NCBI GenBank assembly: GCA_024234075.1
Contig: JACKOV010000003.1
Span: forward strand, 648,219-712,218
Direction of reading: 5' to 3'
Length of the DNA stretch: 64,000 nt
Source of the DNA: Nevskiaceae bacterium
GTDB lineage: Bacteria; Pseudomonadota; Gammaproteobacteria; Steroidobacterales; Steroidobacteraceae
Positions 38,951 through 48,450 of this stretch are shown here, in pieces; within the stretch, counting starts at the first letter, position 1; each line of letters opens with the position of its first letter. The position numbers and the translations under genes are program-made. The notes beneath the pieces are model-generated. The model ran no database searches, was not told the origin of the DNA, and saw nothing but the letters and a program-made list of their open reading frames with translations.

Positions 38951-39588
38951 CGGCTTCCCGACCCGGGCTGCCGATCGCGGTGGCGACGCCGGCCAGCTGG
39001 ATCCATGCGGCCTGCGAGCGCTGGCCGCTGCTGCTGGCCGATCATGCCAACTGCGAGAAGAAAGCGGCCTCGACCGCCATCGCGCTGATGTTCGCCTACA
39101 CCGACGACCGGCGGCTGGCGATGCGCTTGTCGCGGCTGGCGCGCGAGGAACTGCGCCATTTCGAGCAGGTCGATCGACTGATGGCGCAGCTCGAGGTGCC
39201 GCCGCAGCGCTTGCCGGCGGGGCGCTATGCCGCCAGCCTGCGGGCCGCGCTGCGCAGCAGCGAGCCGGCGCGCAAGCTGGACCAGCTGCTCTGCGGCGCG
39301 CTGATCGAGGCGCGATCCTGCGAGCGTTTCGGTGTGCTGACCGGCGGCGCAGGCGGGCCGGAGGCGCCGCGGCTGCCGGCGCCGGTGGCGGCGCTGTATG
39401 CCGGCCTGCAGGCCTCGGAGGCGCGGCATTTCGAGTTCTACCTGCAGGCGGCGCAGCAGCATGCCGAGGCCGCCGGCGGCGACTGGCAGGCCCGGCTGGC
39501 GGCCTTGGCGGCCGTCGAGGCGGAGCTCGCGACCAGCCCGGATCCCGAATTCCGCTTTCATTCGGGGCCGCCTCCGGCCGCGATCTGA
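38947..39588 (+). CDS. miaE: tRNA-(ms2io6A) hydroxylase MiaE
   Basis: Di-iron monooxygenase that hydroxylates the isopentenyl group of ms2i6A37 in tRNAs reading U-starting codons. The ferritin-like ligand helices appear as EKKAAS near residue 38, REELRHFEQV near 69, LIEARSCERF near 120 and SEARHFEFY near 160. It has 213 residues. Its start overlaps the kinase stop (ATGA), an unusual partner. The downstream lpxH is convergent, 7 bases away. Confidence 0.93.
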   Translation: MTASRPGLPIAVATPASWIHAACERWPLLLADHANCEKKAASTAIALMFAYTDDRRLAMRLSRLAREELRHFEQVDRLMAQLEVPPQRLPAGRYAASLRAALRSSEPARKLDQLLCGALIEARSCERFGVLTGGAGGPEAPRLPAPVAALYAGLQASEARHFEFYLQAAQQHAEAAGGDWQARLAALAAVEAELATSPDPEFRFHSGPPPAAI

Positions 39589-39595
39589 GCGCCGC

Positions 39596-40327
39596 TCAGG
39601 CGGCGGCGAACGGCAGGACGATGTTCGTGAAGCCGTGCTCGTCCCAGCGCAGGGCGCTGCCGCGCTCGTACCAGGCGTCGAGCACGATCCGCCGCACGCG
39701 GCGGCCGTCGAGCTCGAATTCATGCACGCCCGGCCGGTGGGTGTGGCCGTGCAGGATCACGTCGACCCCGGTGGCGCGTGCCAGTGCCGCGACCGCGCCG
39801 GCGTCGACATCCATGATCTCGGTGCGCGCCGTCGCGGTATGGGCGCGGCTGCCGGCCCGTGCCGCCGCGGCCAGCAACTCGCGTTGCGCCAGCGAGAGCG
39901 CGCCGACCCGTCGCTGGAAGGCCGCGCTGCGGACGGTGCTGCGCAGCTCCTGGTAGGCGTGATCGCCGGTGCACAGCAGATCGCCGTGACTGAGCAGCAC
40001 CCGGGCACCGTGGATCGTGGCGATCGACGGATCCGGCAACAGCCGGCAGCCGCTGCGCGCTTCGAAGCCCGGGCCCAGCAGAAAGTCGCGGTTGCCGTGC
40101 ATCGCGAAGACCGCGACGCCGCGGGCGGCGAGCGCCCGCAAGGCCTCGCAGACCCGCGTACGCACCGGATCCGGATCATCGTCGCCGATCCAGCTCTCGA
40201 ACAGGTCGCCGAGCATGTAGAGCGCTTCGGCATCGCGCGCCGCGCCGGCCAATAGTCCCAGGAAAGTGTCGACCGCGGCCGGACTGCCGGCGTCGAGATG
40301 CAGGTCGGAAACGAACAGCAGGGCCAC
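39596..40327 (-). CDS. lpxH: UDP-2,3-diacylglucosamine diphosphatase
   Basis: Peripheral membrane calcineurin-like phosphatase that makes lipid X in lipid A synthesis. Metal-binding motifs are in order: SDLHLD at 7-12, LGDLFE near 40, GNRDF near 79, SHGDLLC near 114 and HGHTHRPG near 195. The GTG at 40327 (VALLFVSDLHLD) is the only start close to the motif and gives 243 residues. It lies 14 bases after the cyclophilin gene. Confidence 0.93.
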   Translation of the reverse strand: MALLFVSDLHLDAGSPAAVDTFLGLLAGAARDAEALYMLGDLFESWIGDDDPDPVRTRVCEALRALAARGVAVFAMHGNRDFLLGPGFEARSGCRLLPDPSIATIHGARVLLSHGDLLCTGDHAYQELRSTVRSAAFQRRVGALSLAQRELLAAAARAGSRAHTATARTEIMDVDAGAVAALARATGVDVILHGHTHRPGVHEFELDGRRVRRIVLDAWYERGSALRWDEHGFTNIVLPFAAA

Positions 40328-40341
40328 GCGGGGCCCCGGCC

Positions 40342-41091
40342 TCAGGGCTGCCCGGCCGGCGTATCGCCCGCAGGGGTCGCCGCACCGGAGGCTGCGCCGC
40401 CGGGCGCGGCACCGGCATTGGCACCGCGACCAGCCTGGTCGTTCGACTCGCTGCCGCCCAGCAGCTCGGCTTTTTCGATCAATACCTGGCGTTGCGGTAC
40501 GTCGGATTTCAGCGGTCCCATCGGCCCGGTCACCAGCATGCCGATGCGATCGACCACGTCCATGCCCTCGACGACGCGCCCGAATACCGCATAGCCCCAG
40601 CGGGTCGGCAACGGGTTCAGATCGGTGTTGTCGGCGAGGTTGACGAAGAACTGCGCATCGCCCGAATGCGGCGCCCCGGTGCGTGCCAGGCCGACCGTGC
40701 CCCGGACATTGACCAGCCCGTTGCCGGATTCGTTGACCACTGGTTCGCGTACCGGTTTCTGTGCGAAGTGCGGGGTCAGGCCGCCGCCCTGGATCACGAA
40801 GCCCGGCACGACGCGATGGAAGATCGTTCCGGTGTAATGACCCTCGTGAACGTAACGCAGGAAGTTCGCGGTCGTCAGCGGGGCGCGCTCGTTCTCGAGC
40901 TCGATGGTGAAGGCGCCAAAGTTGGTCGTGATCCGCACCAGCGTGCCCGCCGCCATCGCGGCCAGCGGCAGCGCGCCGAGCAGCAGCGCTGCGATCTGCG
41001 CCGGCCACGGCCGGCGGGCGCGGCGACCGGGACGGGGTAGCGGAACGGCGGGGTGGCGGGGCGCAGGCGCGCGGCGATCAAGGTACGACAT
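40342..41091 (-). CDS. Exported cyclophilin-type peptidyl-prolyl cis-trans isomerase
   Basis: Cyclophilin core (about residues 50-205) with FHRVVPGFVIQGG, QFFVNLADN and WGYAVFGRVVEGMDVVD. A basic N-terminal stretch is followed by a hydrophobic segment ending AALLLGALPLAAMAAG (about 33-48), consistent with a signal peptide with an unusually long N-region, so a periplasmic (PpiA-like) site is likely. The last 35 residues are a Gly/Ala-rich tail. ATGs at 41091 (chosen) and 41100 are both possible. The gene is divergent from gltX. Confidence 0.88.
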   Translation of the reverse strand: MSYLDRRAPAPRHPAVPLPRPGRRARRPWPAQIAALLLGALPLAAMAAGTLVRITTNFGAFTIELENERAPLTTANFLRYVHEGHYTGTIFHRVVPGFVIQGGGLTPHFAQKPVREPVVNESGNGLVNVRGTVGLARTGAPHSGDAQFFVNLADNTDLNPLPTRWGYAVFGRVVEGMDVVDRIGMLVTGPMGPLKSDVPQRQVLIEKAELLGGSESNDQAGRGANAGAAPGGAASGAATPAGDTPAGQP

Positions 41092-41138
41092 CGGCGCCAT
41101 TCTAGCGGCCACCGAGTGGGCGCGGCGACTCGGGTAAC

Positions 41139-42554
41139 ATGCCGCCGATGACTCCCGCTCTCGTCACCCGCTTCGCGCCGAGCCCGACCGGCGAGCTGCA
41201 TCTCGGCAATGTCCGCACGGCGCTGTTCAACTGGTTGCTGGCACGGCGGGACGGCGGCCGCTTCATCCTGCGGATCGAGGATACCGATCTCGAGCGCAGC
41301 CGCGCCGAGCATCTGGCGCAGCTGCTCGAGGATCTGCGCTGGCTCGGTCTCGATTGGGACGAGGGCCCGGAGGTCGGCGGACCGGCGGCGCCTTACGAGC
41401 AGTCGGGTCGAGGCCCGCTCTACACGGCTGCGCTCGCGCGCCTGGAGGCCGCAGGCCGGATCTATCCGTGCTACTGCAGCCCCCTCGAACTCGAGCTCAG
41501 TCGCAAGGCCCAGGCCGCGGCGGGCCGTCCGCCGCGGTATGCCGGCACCTGCCGCGAGCTCGATGCCGCGCAGCGGGCGGCACACCAGGCTGCGGGCCGC
41601 CGGCCGACTCTGCGTTTTCGCGTGCCGGCGGGCCGGGAGCTGGTGTTCGAGGATCTGGTCCATGGCCACCAGCTGTTTCGCAGCGACGATATCGGCGATT
41701 TCGTCGTGCGTCGCGCGGATGGCGGTGCCGCATTCTTCTTCTCCAACGCGCTCGACGACAGTCTGATGGGCGTCAGCGTCGTGCTGCGCGGCGAGGACCA
41801 TTTGTCGAACACGCCGCGCCAGCTGCTGCTGCTCGAAGCGCTCGAGCTGCCGGCGCCGCGCTATGGCCATCTCGCCTTGCTGGTGGACGCTCACGGCGCG
41901 CCGCTGTCCAAGCGCGAAGGTGCGGTGTCGGTGCGCGAGTTGCGCGCGCAGGGCTATTTGCCGGCTGCGCTGCTGAATCTGTTGTTCCGGCTCGGGCATT
42001 CGAGTCCCTTGCAGGGCCTGCTCGATCGCCCGGCGCTGGCGCGCGGTTTCGATACCGCGCATCTCGGCCGGGCGGCCGCCAGACTCGATCCGGTCCAGCT
42101 CGCTGGGTGGCAGAAGGAGGCCGTGCAGGCACTGTCGCCGCAGGCGGCCGCCGACTGGCTCGCGCCGGTCCTGCCCGCGGGGCTCGACCCGACGGTGCGT
42201 GCGGCATTCGTTGCCGCGGTACGCGCCAACGTCGTGCTGCCGGCCGACGCCGCGCTCTGGTCGGCGGTGGTATTCGGCGAGCCGCCCCCGCCCGATGCGG
42301 CGGCACGTGCCGTATTGCAGGAAGCGGGCCCGGAGTTCTTTGCCGCCGCGGCCGCCGCGAGCCTGCAACACGATCGCGACTGGTCCGCGCTGGCGGCGGC
42401 GGTCAAGTCCGCGACCGGACGCAAGGGGCCGGCATTGTTCAAACCCCTGCGTTGCGCGCTGACCGGTCTCGATCACGGTCCCGAACTCGCTCCGCTGCTG
42501 CGCCTGATGCCCGAGGGCCGGGTGCACGAACGCTTGTCCCGTCACGCCCGCTGA
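41139..42554 (+). CDS. gltX: Glutamate--tRNA ligase (GluRS)
   Basis: Class I synthetase of 471 residues. HIGH region reads PSPTGELHLGNVR near residue 15, KMSKS region reads LSKREGAV near 258. A zinc-binding Cys set (CYC near 112, C near 136) is retained. An alternative ATG at 41148 gives 468 residues. In Pseudomonas and relatives the gene at this position (between ppiB/lpxH and cysS) is glnS, so gltX here may be a second, tRNA-Gln-charging GluRS that works with GatCAB; that is an inference from position. Confidence 0.93.
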   Translation: MPPMTPALVTRFAPSPTGELHLGNVRTALFNWLLARRDGGRFILRIEDTDLERSRAEHLAQLLEDLRWLGLDWDEGPEVGGPAAPYEQSGRGPLYTAALARLEAAGRIYPCYCSPLELELSRKAQAAAGRPPRYAGTCRELDAAQRAAHQAAGRRPTLRFRVPAGRELVFEDLVHGHQLFRSDDIGDFVVRRADGGAAFFFSNALDDSLMGVSVVLRGEDHLSNTPRQLLLLEALELPAPRYGHLALLVDAHGAPLSKREGAVSVRELRAQGYLPAALLNLLFRLGHSSPLQGLLDRPALARGFDTAHLGRAAARLDPVQLAGWQKEAVQALSPQAAADWLAPVLPAGLDPTVRAAFVAAVRANVVLPADAALWSAVVFGEPPPPDAAARAVLQEAGPEFFAAAAAASLQHDRDWSALAAAVKSATGRKGPALFKPLRCALTGLDHGPELAPLLRLMPEGRVHERLSRHAR

Positions 42555-42560
42555 GGACGC

Positions 42561-44003
42561 ATGCTCCGCATCTACAATTCCCTGACCGGTCGCAAGGAAG
42601 AACTGCAGCCGATCCGTCCCGGCGAGATCGGCATGTATGTCTGTGGCGATACCGTCTACGACTTCTGCCACATCGGTCACGCCCGCTCGAAAGTCGCGTT
42701 CGACGTGGTGCGCCGCTATTTGCAGTGGCGCGGCTATCGCGTGCGCTTCGTACGCAACATCACCGATATCGACGACAAGATCATCCGGCGCGCAGCCGAG
42801 CTCGGCGAACCGATCGAGGCGTTCACGGCCCGTTTCATCGAGGCGATGCATGCGGACTACGACCGTCTCGGCATCCTGCGCCCCGACGCCGAGCCGCGCG
42901 CCACCCAGCATGTCGGCGGGATGATTGCGCTGACCGCGGCACTGGTCGACAAGGGCCATGCCTATGTCGCGCCGAATGGTGACGTCATGTACTCCGTGGC
43001 GAGCTTTGCACCCTATGGTCGGTTGTCGGGCAAGCGGCTCGCCGATCTGCGCGCCGGCGCGCGGGTCGGGGTCGACGAAGCCAAGCGCGATCCGCTCGAT
43101 TTCGTGCTCTGGAAACGCGCCAAGCCCGGCGAGCCCGCGTGGGAGTCGCCCTGGGGACCCGGTCGTCCAGGCTGGCACATCGAGTGCAGCGCGATGTCGC
43201 ACGAACTGCTCGGCACGCATTTCGACATCCACGGTGGCGGCCTCGATCTGCAGTTCCCGCACCACGAAAACGAGATCGCCCAGTCCTGCGCAGCCAGCGG
43301 CGACCGGTTCGCGAATCTCTGGATGCACAACGGCTTCGTCAACGTCGACGATGAAAAGATGTCGAAGTCGCTCGGCAACTTCTTCACGATTCGTGCCGTG
43401 CTCGACTCCGGCCACCTCCGTCATCCGGAGGTGCTGCGCTTCTTCCTGATGTCGAGCCACTATCGTGGCCCGATCAACTATTCGCTCGAGCAGGTCGAAC
43501 AGGCCGATGCCGCGCTCGGTCGGCTGTACACCGCGCTGCGCGAGGCCGTGCCGCCGGACAGTGCGGCGGCGGCCGCAGCGCTTGCCGAACTGGAGGCCAC
43601 CGGCGGGGAAGGCGAGGCCACCGGCCGGTTCCGCGAGGCGATGGACGACGACTTCAACACACCCGAAGCGCTGGCGGTGCTGCAATCGCTGGCCAGCGAC
43701 CTCAATCGCGCCGGCGCCAGTGGCGACGCTGCGACGCGTGCCCGGCTTGCGGCTGAGCTGCGCCGGCTCGGCAACGTGCTCGGCGTGTTGACGCTCAGCC
43801 CGGCGGAGTGGTTCCGGCTGCGTATCGGTGCCGAGGATCAGGGCCTGCCGGCAGCGGCAGTCGAGGCGCTGATCGAAGCGCGCCGCGAAGCCCGTCGCAA
43901 CAAGGATTTCCGGCGTTCCGACCAGATCCGCGATCAGCTCGCCGCCGCCGGCGTGATCCTCGAGGACAAGCCCGGCGGCGTCACGCAGTGGCGCTATCGA
44001 TAG
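42561..44003 (+). CDS. cysS: Cysteine--tRNA ligase
   Basis: Class I synthetase of 480 residues. HIGH-type motif [13 protein letters not shown] near residue 35, KMSKS as [12 protein letters not shown] near 268, and zinc ligands including Cys29, Cys near 211 and His near 236. The C-terminal anticodon domain is present. It starts 6 bases after gltX, so the two are co-transcribed. It is convergent with folD, 3 bases apart. Confidence 0.96.
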   Translation: MLRIYNSLTGRKEELQPIRPGEIGMYVCGDTVYDFCHIGHARSKVAFDVVRRYLQWRGYRVRFVRNITDIDDKIIRRAAELGEPIEAFTARFIEAMHADYDRLGILRPDAEPRATQHVGGMIALTAALVDKGHAYVAPNGDVMYSVASFAPYGRLSGKRLADLRAGARVGVDEAKRDPLDFVLWKRAKPGEPAWESPWGPGRPGWHIECSAMSHELLGTHFDIHGGGLDLQFPHHENEIAQSCAASGDRFANLWMHNGFVNVDDEKMSKSLGNFFTIRAVLDSGHLRHPEVLRFFLMSSHYRGPINYSLEQVEQADAALGRLYTALREAVPPDSAAAAAALAELEATGGEGEATGRFREAMDDDFNTPEALAVLQSLASDLNRAGASGDAATRARLAAELRRLGNVLGVLTLSPAEWFRLRIGAEDQGLPAAAVEALIEARREARRNKDFRRSDQIRDQLAAAGVILEDKPGGVTQWRYR

Positions 44004-44006
44004 CCG

Positions 44007-44876
44007 TCAGTTGCCGCCGCTGCCCTGCTGGCGGCGAAACGATGTTTCAAGCGTGTTTTTCATCAGCATCGCGACCGTCATCGGTCCGACGCCGCCCGGC
44101 ACAGGGGTGATCCAGGCCGCGCGTTTCGCGGCCTGCTCGAACTGCACGTCGCCGCAGAGCGTGCCGTCCTCGCGGCGGTTGATGCCGATGTCGACCACCA
44201 CGGCGCCTTCGCGAACCCACTCGCCGGGGATCAGGCCAGGCTTGCCGGCCGCCACGATCAGCACTTCGGCCTGGCGCACATGCTGTTCGAGGTCGCGGGT
44301 GAAGCGGTGGGTGACGGTCGTGGTCGCGCCCATCAGCAGCAGTTCGAGCGACATCGGCCGCCCGACGATATTCGACGCACCGACCACGACGCAGTGCCGG
44401 CCTTTGACCGGGACGCCGATGTGATCGAGCATTCGCACCACGCCGTAGGGCGTGCAGGGCCGGATCAGCGGCGCGCGCTCGGCCAGGCGCCCGACGTTGT
44501 AGGGATGAAAGCCGTCGACGTCCTTGCGCGGATCGATGCGCTCCACGACCGCGGATTCGCGGATGTGATCCGGCAAGGGCAGCTGGACCAGGATGCCGTC
44601 GATCGCGTCGTCGGCGTTCAACTCGTCGATCTTCGCCAGCAGCTCGGTCTCGGAGGTCGAGTGGGGCAGATCGTGGGCGAACGAGACGATGCCGCATTCC
44701 TCGCAGGAGCGGCGCTTGTTGCGGACATAGATCTGCGAGGCGGGGTTGTCGCCGACCATGAGTACCGCCAGGCCAGGCCGGCGCTGGCCGCGCGCCACCA
44801 TTCCGTCCACCGACCGGCGGACCTCGTTGCGGACCTCCTGGGCGATGCTCTTGCCATCGATAATGCGGGCTGTCAT
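44007..44876 (-). CDS. folD: Bifunctional methylenetetrahydrofolate dehydrogenase / methenyltetrahydrofolate cyclohydrolase
   Basis: Interconverts one-carbon folates with NADP. The catalytic Lys is in [13 protein letters not shown] near residue 54, the folate motif QLPLPDHI is near 98, and the Rossmann segment GASNIVGRP is near 167. [14 protein letters not shown] lies near the C-terminus. It has 289 residues with ATG at 44876. Its upstream side faces the tRNA promoter. Confidence 0.96.
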   Translation of the reverse strand: MTARIIDGKSIAQEVRNEVRRSVDGMVARGQRRPGLAVLMVGDNPASQIYVRNKRRSCEECGIVSFAHDLPHSTSETELLAKIDELNADDAIDGILVQLPLPDHIRESAVVERIDPRKDVDGFHPYNVGRLAERAPLIRPCTPYGVVRMLDHIGVPVKGRHCVVVGASNIVGRPMSLELLLMGATTTVTHRFTRDLEQHVRQAEVLIVAAGKPGLIPGEWVREGAVVVDIGINRREDGTLCGDVQFEQAAKRAAWITPVPGGVGPMTVAMLMKNTLETSFRRQQGSGGN

Positions 44877-44905
44877 TCGCCCATTCTGGCATGCCGCAGC
44901 CGCGT

Positions 44906-44935
44906 TTGACGCTGGTGCGACGACCCTCGTATGAT
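44906..44935 (+). promoter_or_regulatory. Strong sigma-70 promoter for the tRNA cluster
   Basis: TTGACG (44906-44911) and TATGAT (44930-44935), 18 bases apart, followed by a GC-rich discriminator typical of stringently controlled stable-RNA promoters. It would transcribe tRNA-Pro and probably tRNA-Arg, -His and -Lys. Confidence 0.65.
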
Positions 44936-44994
44936 GCGCGCCCCGCGGCTGGGGTTCGTTCGGTGGCGTCTGCCGCAGGGCGGTATTTCCGGCA

Positions 44995-45071
44995 CGGGGC
45001 ATGGCGCAGTCTGGTAGCGCATCTGCTTTGGGAGCAGAGGGTCGCAGGTTCGAATCCTGCTGCCCCGACCA
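44995..45071 (+). tRNA. tRNA-Pro (anticodon TGG)
   Basis: 77-base cloverleaf: acceptor CGGGGCA pairs with TGCCCCG, the anticodon loop contains TGG, the T-arm has GTTCGAATC and the CCA end is encoded. First gene of the cluster. Confidence 0.97.
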
Positions 45072-45163
45072 GCCGGTAACCGAAGGCTTCTTTTTGACGG
45101 AAGCCCCAGGGTGACCGGTGTCGGCTCTCGGGCCTTGCGTTGCGATACGCTTGATCCTGCTGA

Positions 45164-45240
45164 GCGCCCGTAGCTCAGCTGGATAGAGCAACGGCCTTCT
45201 AAGCCGTAGGTCGCAGGTTCGAGTCCTGCCGGGCGCGCCA
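45164..45240 (+). tRNA. tRNA-Arg (anticodon TCT)
   Basis: 77-base cloverleaf: acceptor GCGCCCG with CGGGCGC, anticodon loop CTTCTAA giving TCT, T-arm with GTTCGAGTC, CCA encoded. Confidence 0.97.
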
Positions 45241-45281
45241 GGTCGAGGGGCAGAGAGGTTTAGTCGGGAATCGCGATCTAC

Positions 45282-45357
45282 GGTGGACGTAGCTCAGTGG
45301 TAGAGCCCCGGGTTGTGATCCCGGCTGTCGTGGGTTCGATCCCCATCGTCCACCCCA
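45282..45357 (+). tRNA. tRNA-His (anticodon GTG)
   Basis: 76 bases including the extra G at position -1 (45282), which faces C73. Acceptor GTGGACG pairs with CGTCCAC, the anticodon loop TTGTGAT contains GTG, and CCA is encoded. Confidence 0.97.
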
Positions 45358-45419
45358 CTCCCGGCGCCATGCCGTGCGGGGCGGGCAGATAGAGCGCCCC
45401 GCGGATGACTTGCAAGATT

Positions 45420-45495
45420 GGGCCGTTAGCTCAGTTGGTAGAGCAGGAGACTCTTAATCTCTTGGTCGTAGGTTCGACTCCTACACGGCCCACCA
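45420..45495 (+). tRNA. tRNA-Lys (anticodon CTT)
   Basis: 76-base cloverleaf: acceptor GGGCCGT with ACGGCCC, anticodon loop CTCTTAA giving CTT, T-arm GTTCGACTC, CCA encoded. Confidence 0.97.
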
Positions 45496-45545
45496 ACTCC
45501 CCCCATTTGTCTTTGGCTGCGCAGGCTTTTGCAGCGCAGACGGCG

Positions 45546-45920
45546 TCAACCGCCTTCCGCCGCCGCCGTCGAGGCGATAAGCCAGCCGAGCCCCAGTGCG
45601 ACCGCCAGGCCGACCAGCTGCTGGGTGCGGGTCCAGCCGAGGATCGTGCCGTCCATGGCCGCGATGCCGATGCCGGTGATCACGAACCACAGGGCGCTTT
45701 GCAGCGCCACGCTGTGAATGCCGAAGCCTTGCATGAACCGCACCGCAATCACATAACAGGACAGGCCGCCGATGAAGGCGGCCACGGCGGCGAGGCCCCA
45801 TTTCAGGTCGAGCCGGCCGTCGGGCCAGGCGCGGGAGGCGTAGACGAAGCCGCGGGCGTCGAGAAACCCCGAGAACGCGGTCAGGCCGAAGACCAGCAGC
45901 GCATTGACCAGCTGGGACAT
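45546..45920 (-). CDS. Small membrane protein, four predicted helices, function unknown
   Basis: 124 residues with four hydrophobic segments at about 4-21, 42-62, 71-89 and 99-117 and few charges, reminiscent in size of small drug/metabolite transporter halves but without a motif I can name. It stands alone between tRNA genes on the opposite strand, 50 bases from tRNA-Lys. The hydrophobic pattern and clean ATG make it likely to be real. Confidence 0.65.
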   Translation of the reverse strand: MSQLVNALLVFGLTAFSGFLDARGFVYASRAWPDGRLDLKWGLAAVAAFIGGLSCYVIAVRFMQGFGIHSVALQSALWFVITGIGIAAMDGTILGWTRTQQLVGLAVALGLGWLIASTAAAEGG

Positions 45921-46055
45921 GATCGGGGCAGCTCCCTGGCGGGCGGCCTGGTCCGATCCCTACCGGCAGGCCCCTCGCGCATCGCTTCTGCCCACAGGAT
46001 AGCGGATCGACCCCGGGGCCGCCCCCGGCTGGCCGCGACGACCACCGCGATCCGC

Positions 46056-46061
46056 TATAAT
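46056..46061 (+). promoter_or_regulatory. Predicted -10 element for tRNA-Leu
   Basis: TATAAT 41 bases before tRNA-Leu. No clear -35 is seen. A separate promoter is expected because the opposing membrane-protein gene interrupts the tRNA cluster. Confidence 0.45.
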
Positions 46062-46102
46062 CGACGACCCGCTCGCGCGGACACGCTGGTCGGGCCGACC
46101 GG

Positions 46103-46187
46103 GCGAAAGTGGCGGAACTGGTAGACGCGCTGGATTTAGGTTCCAGTGGGGCAACCCGTGAGAGTTCGAGTCTCTCCTTTCGCACCA
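46103..46187 (+). tRNA. tRNA-Leu (anticodon TAG)
   Basis: 85-base class II tRNA with a long variable arm. Acceptor GCGAAAG pairs with CTTTCGC, the anticodon loop TTTAGGT contains TAG, and CCA is encoded. It lies just upstream of tig, as in Pseudomonas and relatives. Confidence 0.97.
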
Positions 46188-46273
46188 GCTGCCGGGCCGC
46201 CAGGGTGTGGTTTCAAGGTTCGTCCAGAGTTTCAACATCCAGACCGGATCCCAGGTCTCCCTAAGGAAGCATC

Positions 46274-47581
46274 ATGCAGGTATCTCTGACTCCCGTCGGC
46301 GCGCTCGAGCGTCGTCTCGAAGTGGCCGTCCCGGCCCAGCGTGTCGCCGGTGAAATCGACCAGCGCCTGAAGAACATCGCGCGCACCGCTCGCCTCAAGG
46401 GCTTCCGTCCGGGCAAGGCGCCGTTCGTGGTCGTCAAGCAGCAGTTCGGTTCGCAGGTCCAGTCCGAGGTCGTCACCGATCTGATGCGCGAGTCCTTCGC
46501 CGCCGCGGTCGATCAGGAAAAGCTGCGGCCGGCGACCGATCCGCGCATCGAGTCCGTCTCGGCGGAGGCGGGTGCCGATCTGCGCTACGTGGCGGTGTTC
46601 GAGGTCCTGCCGGAGTTCAAGGTCAAGCCGGTGGAGACTATGGTGCTGGAGAAGCCCGATGCGGCGGTCACCGAGGCCGACATCGACGCCATGCTCGAGA
46701 CCATGCGCAAGCAGCGCCCGGTGTTCACGCCGGTCGAACGCGAGGCGCGCGATACCGACCAGGTCGTGGTCGACTTCGAAGGCCGGATCAACGGTGAGCT
46801 CTTCCAGGGCGGTTCCGGCAAGGAGATCCCCTTCGTGCTCGGCGCCGGCCGGATGCTGAAGGAGTTCGAGGCGGGTGTCCGCGGCGCCAGGCCCGGCGAG
46901 ACCCGTACCGTCAAGGTCGATTTCCCGGCCGACTACGGCAGTGCCGAGGTCGCGGGCAAGAGCGCCGAGTTCACCGTTACGGTCGGCAAGGTCGAGGAAC
47001 AGAGTCTGCCGGTCATCGACGAGGAGTTCTGCCAGGCCTTCGGCGTGCACGAGGGTGGGGTCGAGGCCCTGCGGATCGAGATTCGCAAGAGCATGGAGCG
47101 CGAGCTGGCCGAGGCGGTCCGCAACCGGCTGCGGGTGCAGGTCATGGACGCGCTGCATCGCGACAACAGCATCGAGGTTCCGAAGGCCATGGTCGAACAG
47201 CAGGTGCAGGCGATGCAGGTCGACATGGCGCGCCGCATGGGCGTCAAGGATGCCAGCCAGTTGCCGTCGCGCGAGGGCTTCGAGGAGCCGGCCCGCCGCC
47301 GCGTGGCGCTCGGCCTGATCGTCGGCGAACTGATCCGCGCCGAGGGCATCAAAGTGGAACGTGAACGGGTCAACACCCGGCTGGCCGAGCTGGTCGCGGC
47401 CTACCCGAATGCCGATGAAATGCGACGCCAGTACTTGCAAAGTCCCGACGCAATGCGTCAGATCGAATCCGCGGCGCTGGAAGACCAGCTGATCGACTGG
47501 ATCGTCGGCAAGGCCACCGTGACGCCCAAGGCGGCGAGCTTCGGCGAGCTCACCGGGTTCGGGCAGAACTCCGGACAATAA
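46274..47581 (+). CDS. tig: Trigger factor
   Basis: Ribosome-associated chaperone with peptidyl-prolyl isomerase activity. The ribosome-binding signature GFRPGKAP is near residue 44, the FKBP-type domain lies at about 150-245, and the long helical C-terminal arms follow. It has 435 residues. AAGGAAG precedes the ATG. clpP starts 7 bases after the stop. Confidence 0.96.
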   Translation: MQVSLTPVGALERRLEVAVPAQRVAGEIDQRLKNIARTARLKGFRPGKAPFVVVKQQFGSQVQSEVVTDLMRESFAAAVDQEKLRPATDPRIESVSAEAGADLRYVAVFEVLPEFKVKPVETMVLEKPDAAVTEADIDAMLETMRKQRPVFTPVEREARDTDQVVVDFEGRINGELFQGGSGKEIPFVLGAGRMLKEFEAGVRGARPGETRTVKVDFPADYGSAEVAGKSAEFTVTVGKVEEQSLPVIDEEFCQAFGVHEGGVEALRIEIRKSMERELAEAVRNRLRVQVMDALHRDNSIEVPKAMVEQQVQAMQVDMARRMGVKDASQLPSREGFEEPARRRVALGLIVGELIRAEGIKVERERVNTRLAELVAAYPNADEMRRQYLQSPDAMRQIESAALEDQLIDWIVGKATVTPKAASFGELTGFGQNSGQ

Positions 47582-47588
47582 CGAAGGT

Positions 47589-48227
47589 ATGGCAATGAAC
47601 CCAAAGGGCTTGAACCTGGTACCCATGGTCGTCGAGCAGACGGCTCGGGGCGAGCGCGCCTACGACATCTACTCGCGCCTGCTGAAGGAGCGGGTGATCT
47701 TCGCGGTCGGTCCTGTCGAGGATTACATGGCGAACGTCATCGTCGCCCAGCTGCTGTTCCTCGAATCCGAGAACCCGGACAAGGACATCTCGATCTACAT
47801 CAACTCGCCAGGCGGCTCGGTCACTGCGGGACTCGCGATCTACGACACCATGCAGTTCATCAAGCCGGATGTCAGCACGATCTGCATCGGCATGGCGTAT
47901 TCCATGGGCGCCGTGTTGCTGGCCGGCGGTGCGCAGGGCAAGCGTTTCATGCTGCCGAATGCGCGCGCGATGATCCATCAGCCTTCGGGCGGCTTCCAGG
48001 GGCAGGCGACCGACATCAGCATCCAGGCCAAGGAAATGCTGCTGGTGCGCGAGCGCCTGAACCAGATCCTGTCGTCGCACACCGGGCAGCCGATCGACCG
48101 CATCCAGGTCGATACCGAGCGCGATACCTTCCTGAGTCCGCAGGAGGCGATCGCCTACGGCCTGGTGGACAAGGTGCTCGACAAGCGCGGCGCGCCGGCG
48201 TCGCCCGCAACGACTCCGGGGGCCTGA
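47589..48227 (+). CDS. clpP: ATP-dependent Clp protease proteolytic subunit
   Basis: Serine protease that forms two heptameric rings. The catalytic Ser is in [13 protein letters not shown] near residue 107, His in MIHQP near 132 and Asp in ERDTFLS near 181. The [15 protein letters not shown] segment is present. It has 212 residues. An in-frame ATG two codons later (MNPKG) is also possible. Confidence 0.97.
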   Translation: MAMNPKGLNLVPMVVEQTARGERAYDIYSRLLKERVIFAVGPVEDYMANVIVAQLLFLESENPDKDISIYINSPGGSVTAGLAIYDTMQFIKPDVSTICIGMAYSMGAVLLAGGAQGKRFMLPNARAMIHQPSGGFQGQATDISIQAKEMLLVRERLNQILSSHTGQPIDRIQVDTERDTFLSPQEAIAYGLVDKVLDKRGAPASPATTPGA

Positions 48228-48450
48228 GAGCGGGCTGCGAGCCGCGATCGCCGGATGCCCGGTGCGCACGAACCGGCGCCTGTCCGGGGTTGCCGGCGCG
48301 GGCTTGGCGGCGAATTGTGAAACACGTCTCCAGCTTGCGCAGCTGACGGCGATTTGCCGCCGTTACAATGAGTTAGCTGCGAGGTGGCGCTTTGATTCCG
48401 CGCTTCGCACCGTGCTATAAGGTTCGAGACTCGACAAGGGGCTTGGCTTC
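48228..48450. other. clpP-clpX intergenic region
   Basis: About 223 bases. It contains a small hairpin (ACGGCG, 6-base loop, CGCCGT at 48346-48363) followed at once by TACAAT (48364-48369), a possible -10 for clpX. No good -35 and no coding frame are seen. Confidence 0.4.

Noticed and set aside
40875..43685. A 936-codon minus-strand open frame across gltX and cysS
   Set aside because: It is antisense to two well-supported synthetases and shows no domain.
45085..45105. GGCTTC-(9)-GAAGCC hairpin after tRNA-Pro as a terminator
   Set aside because: Short stem, T-run lies in the loop rather than after the stem, and the cluster probably continues as one transcript.
44995..46187. tRNA cluster as a possible CRISPR-like repeat region
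   Set aside because: The repeated T-arm sequences are explained by tRNA structure. No CRISPR array or cas gene was found anywhere in the window.
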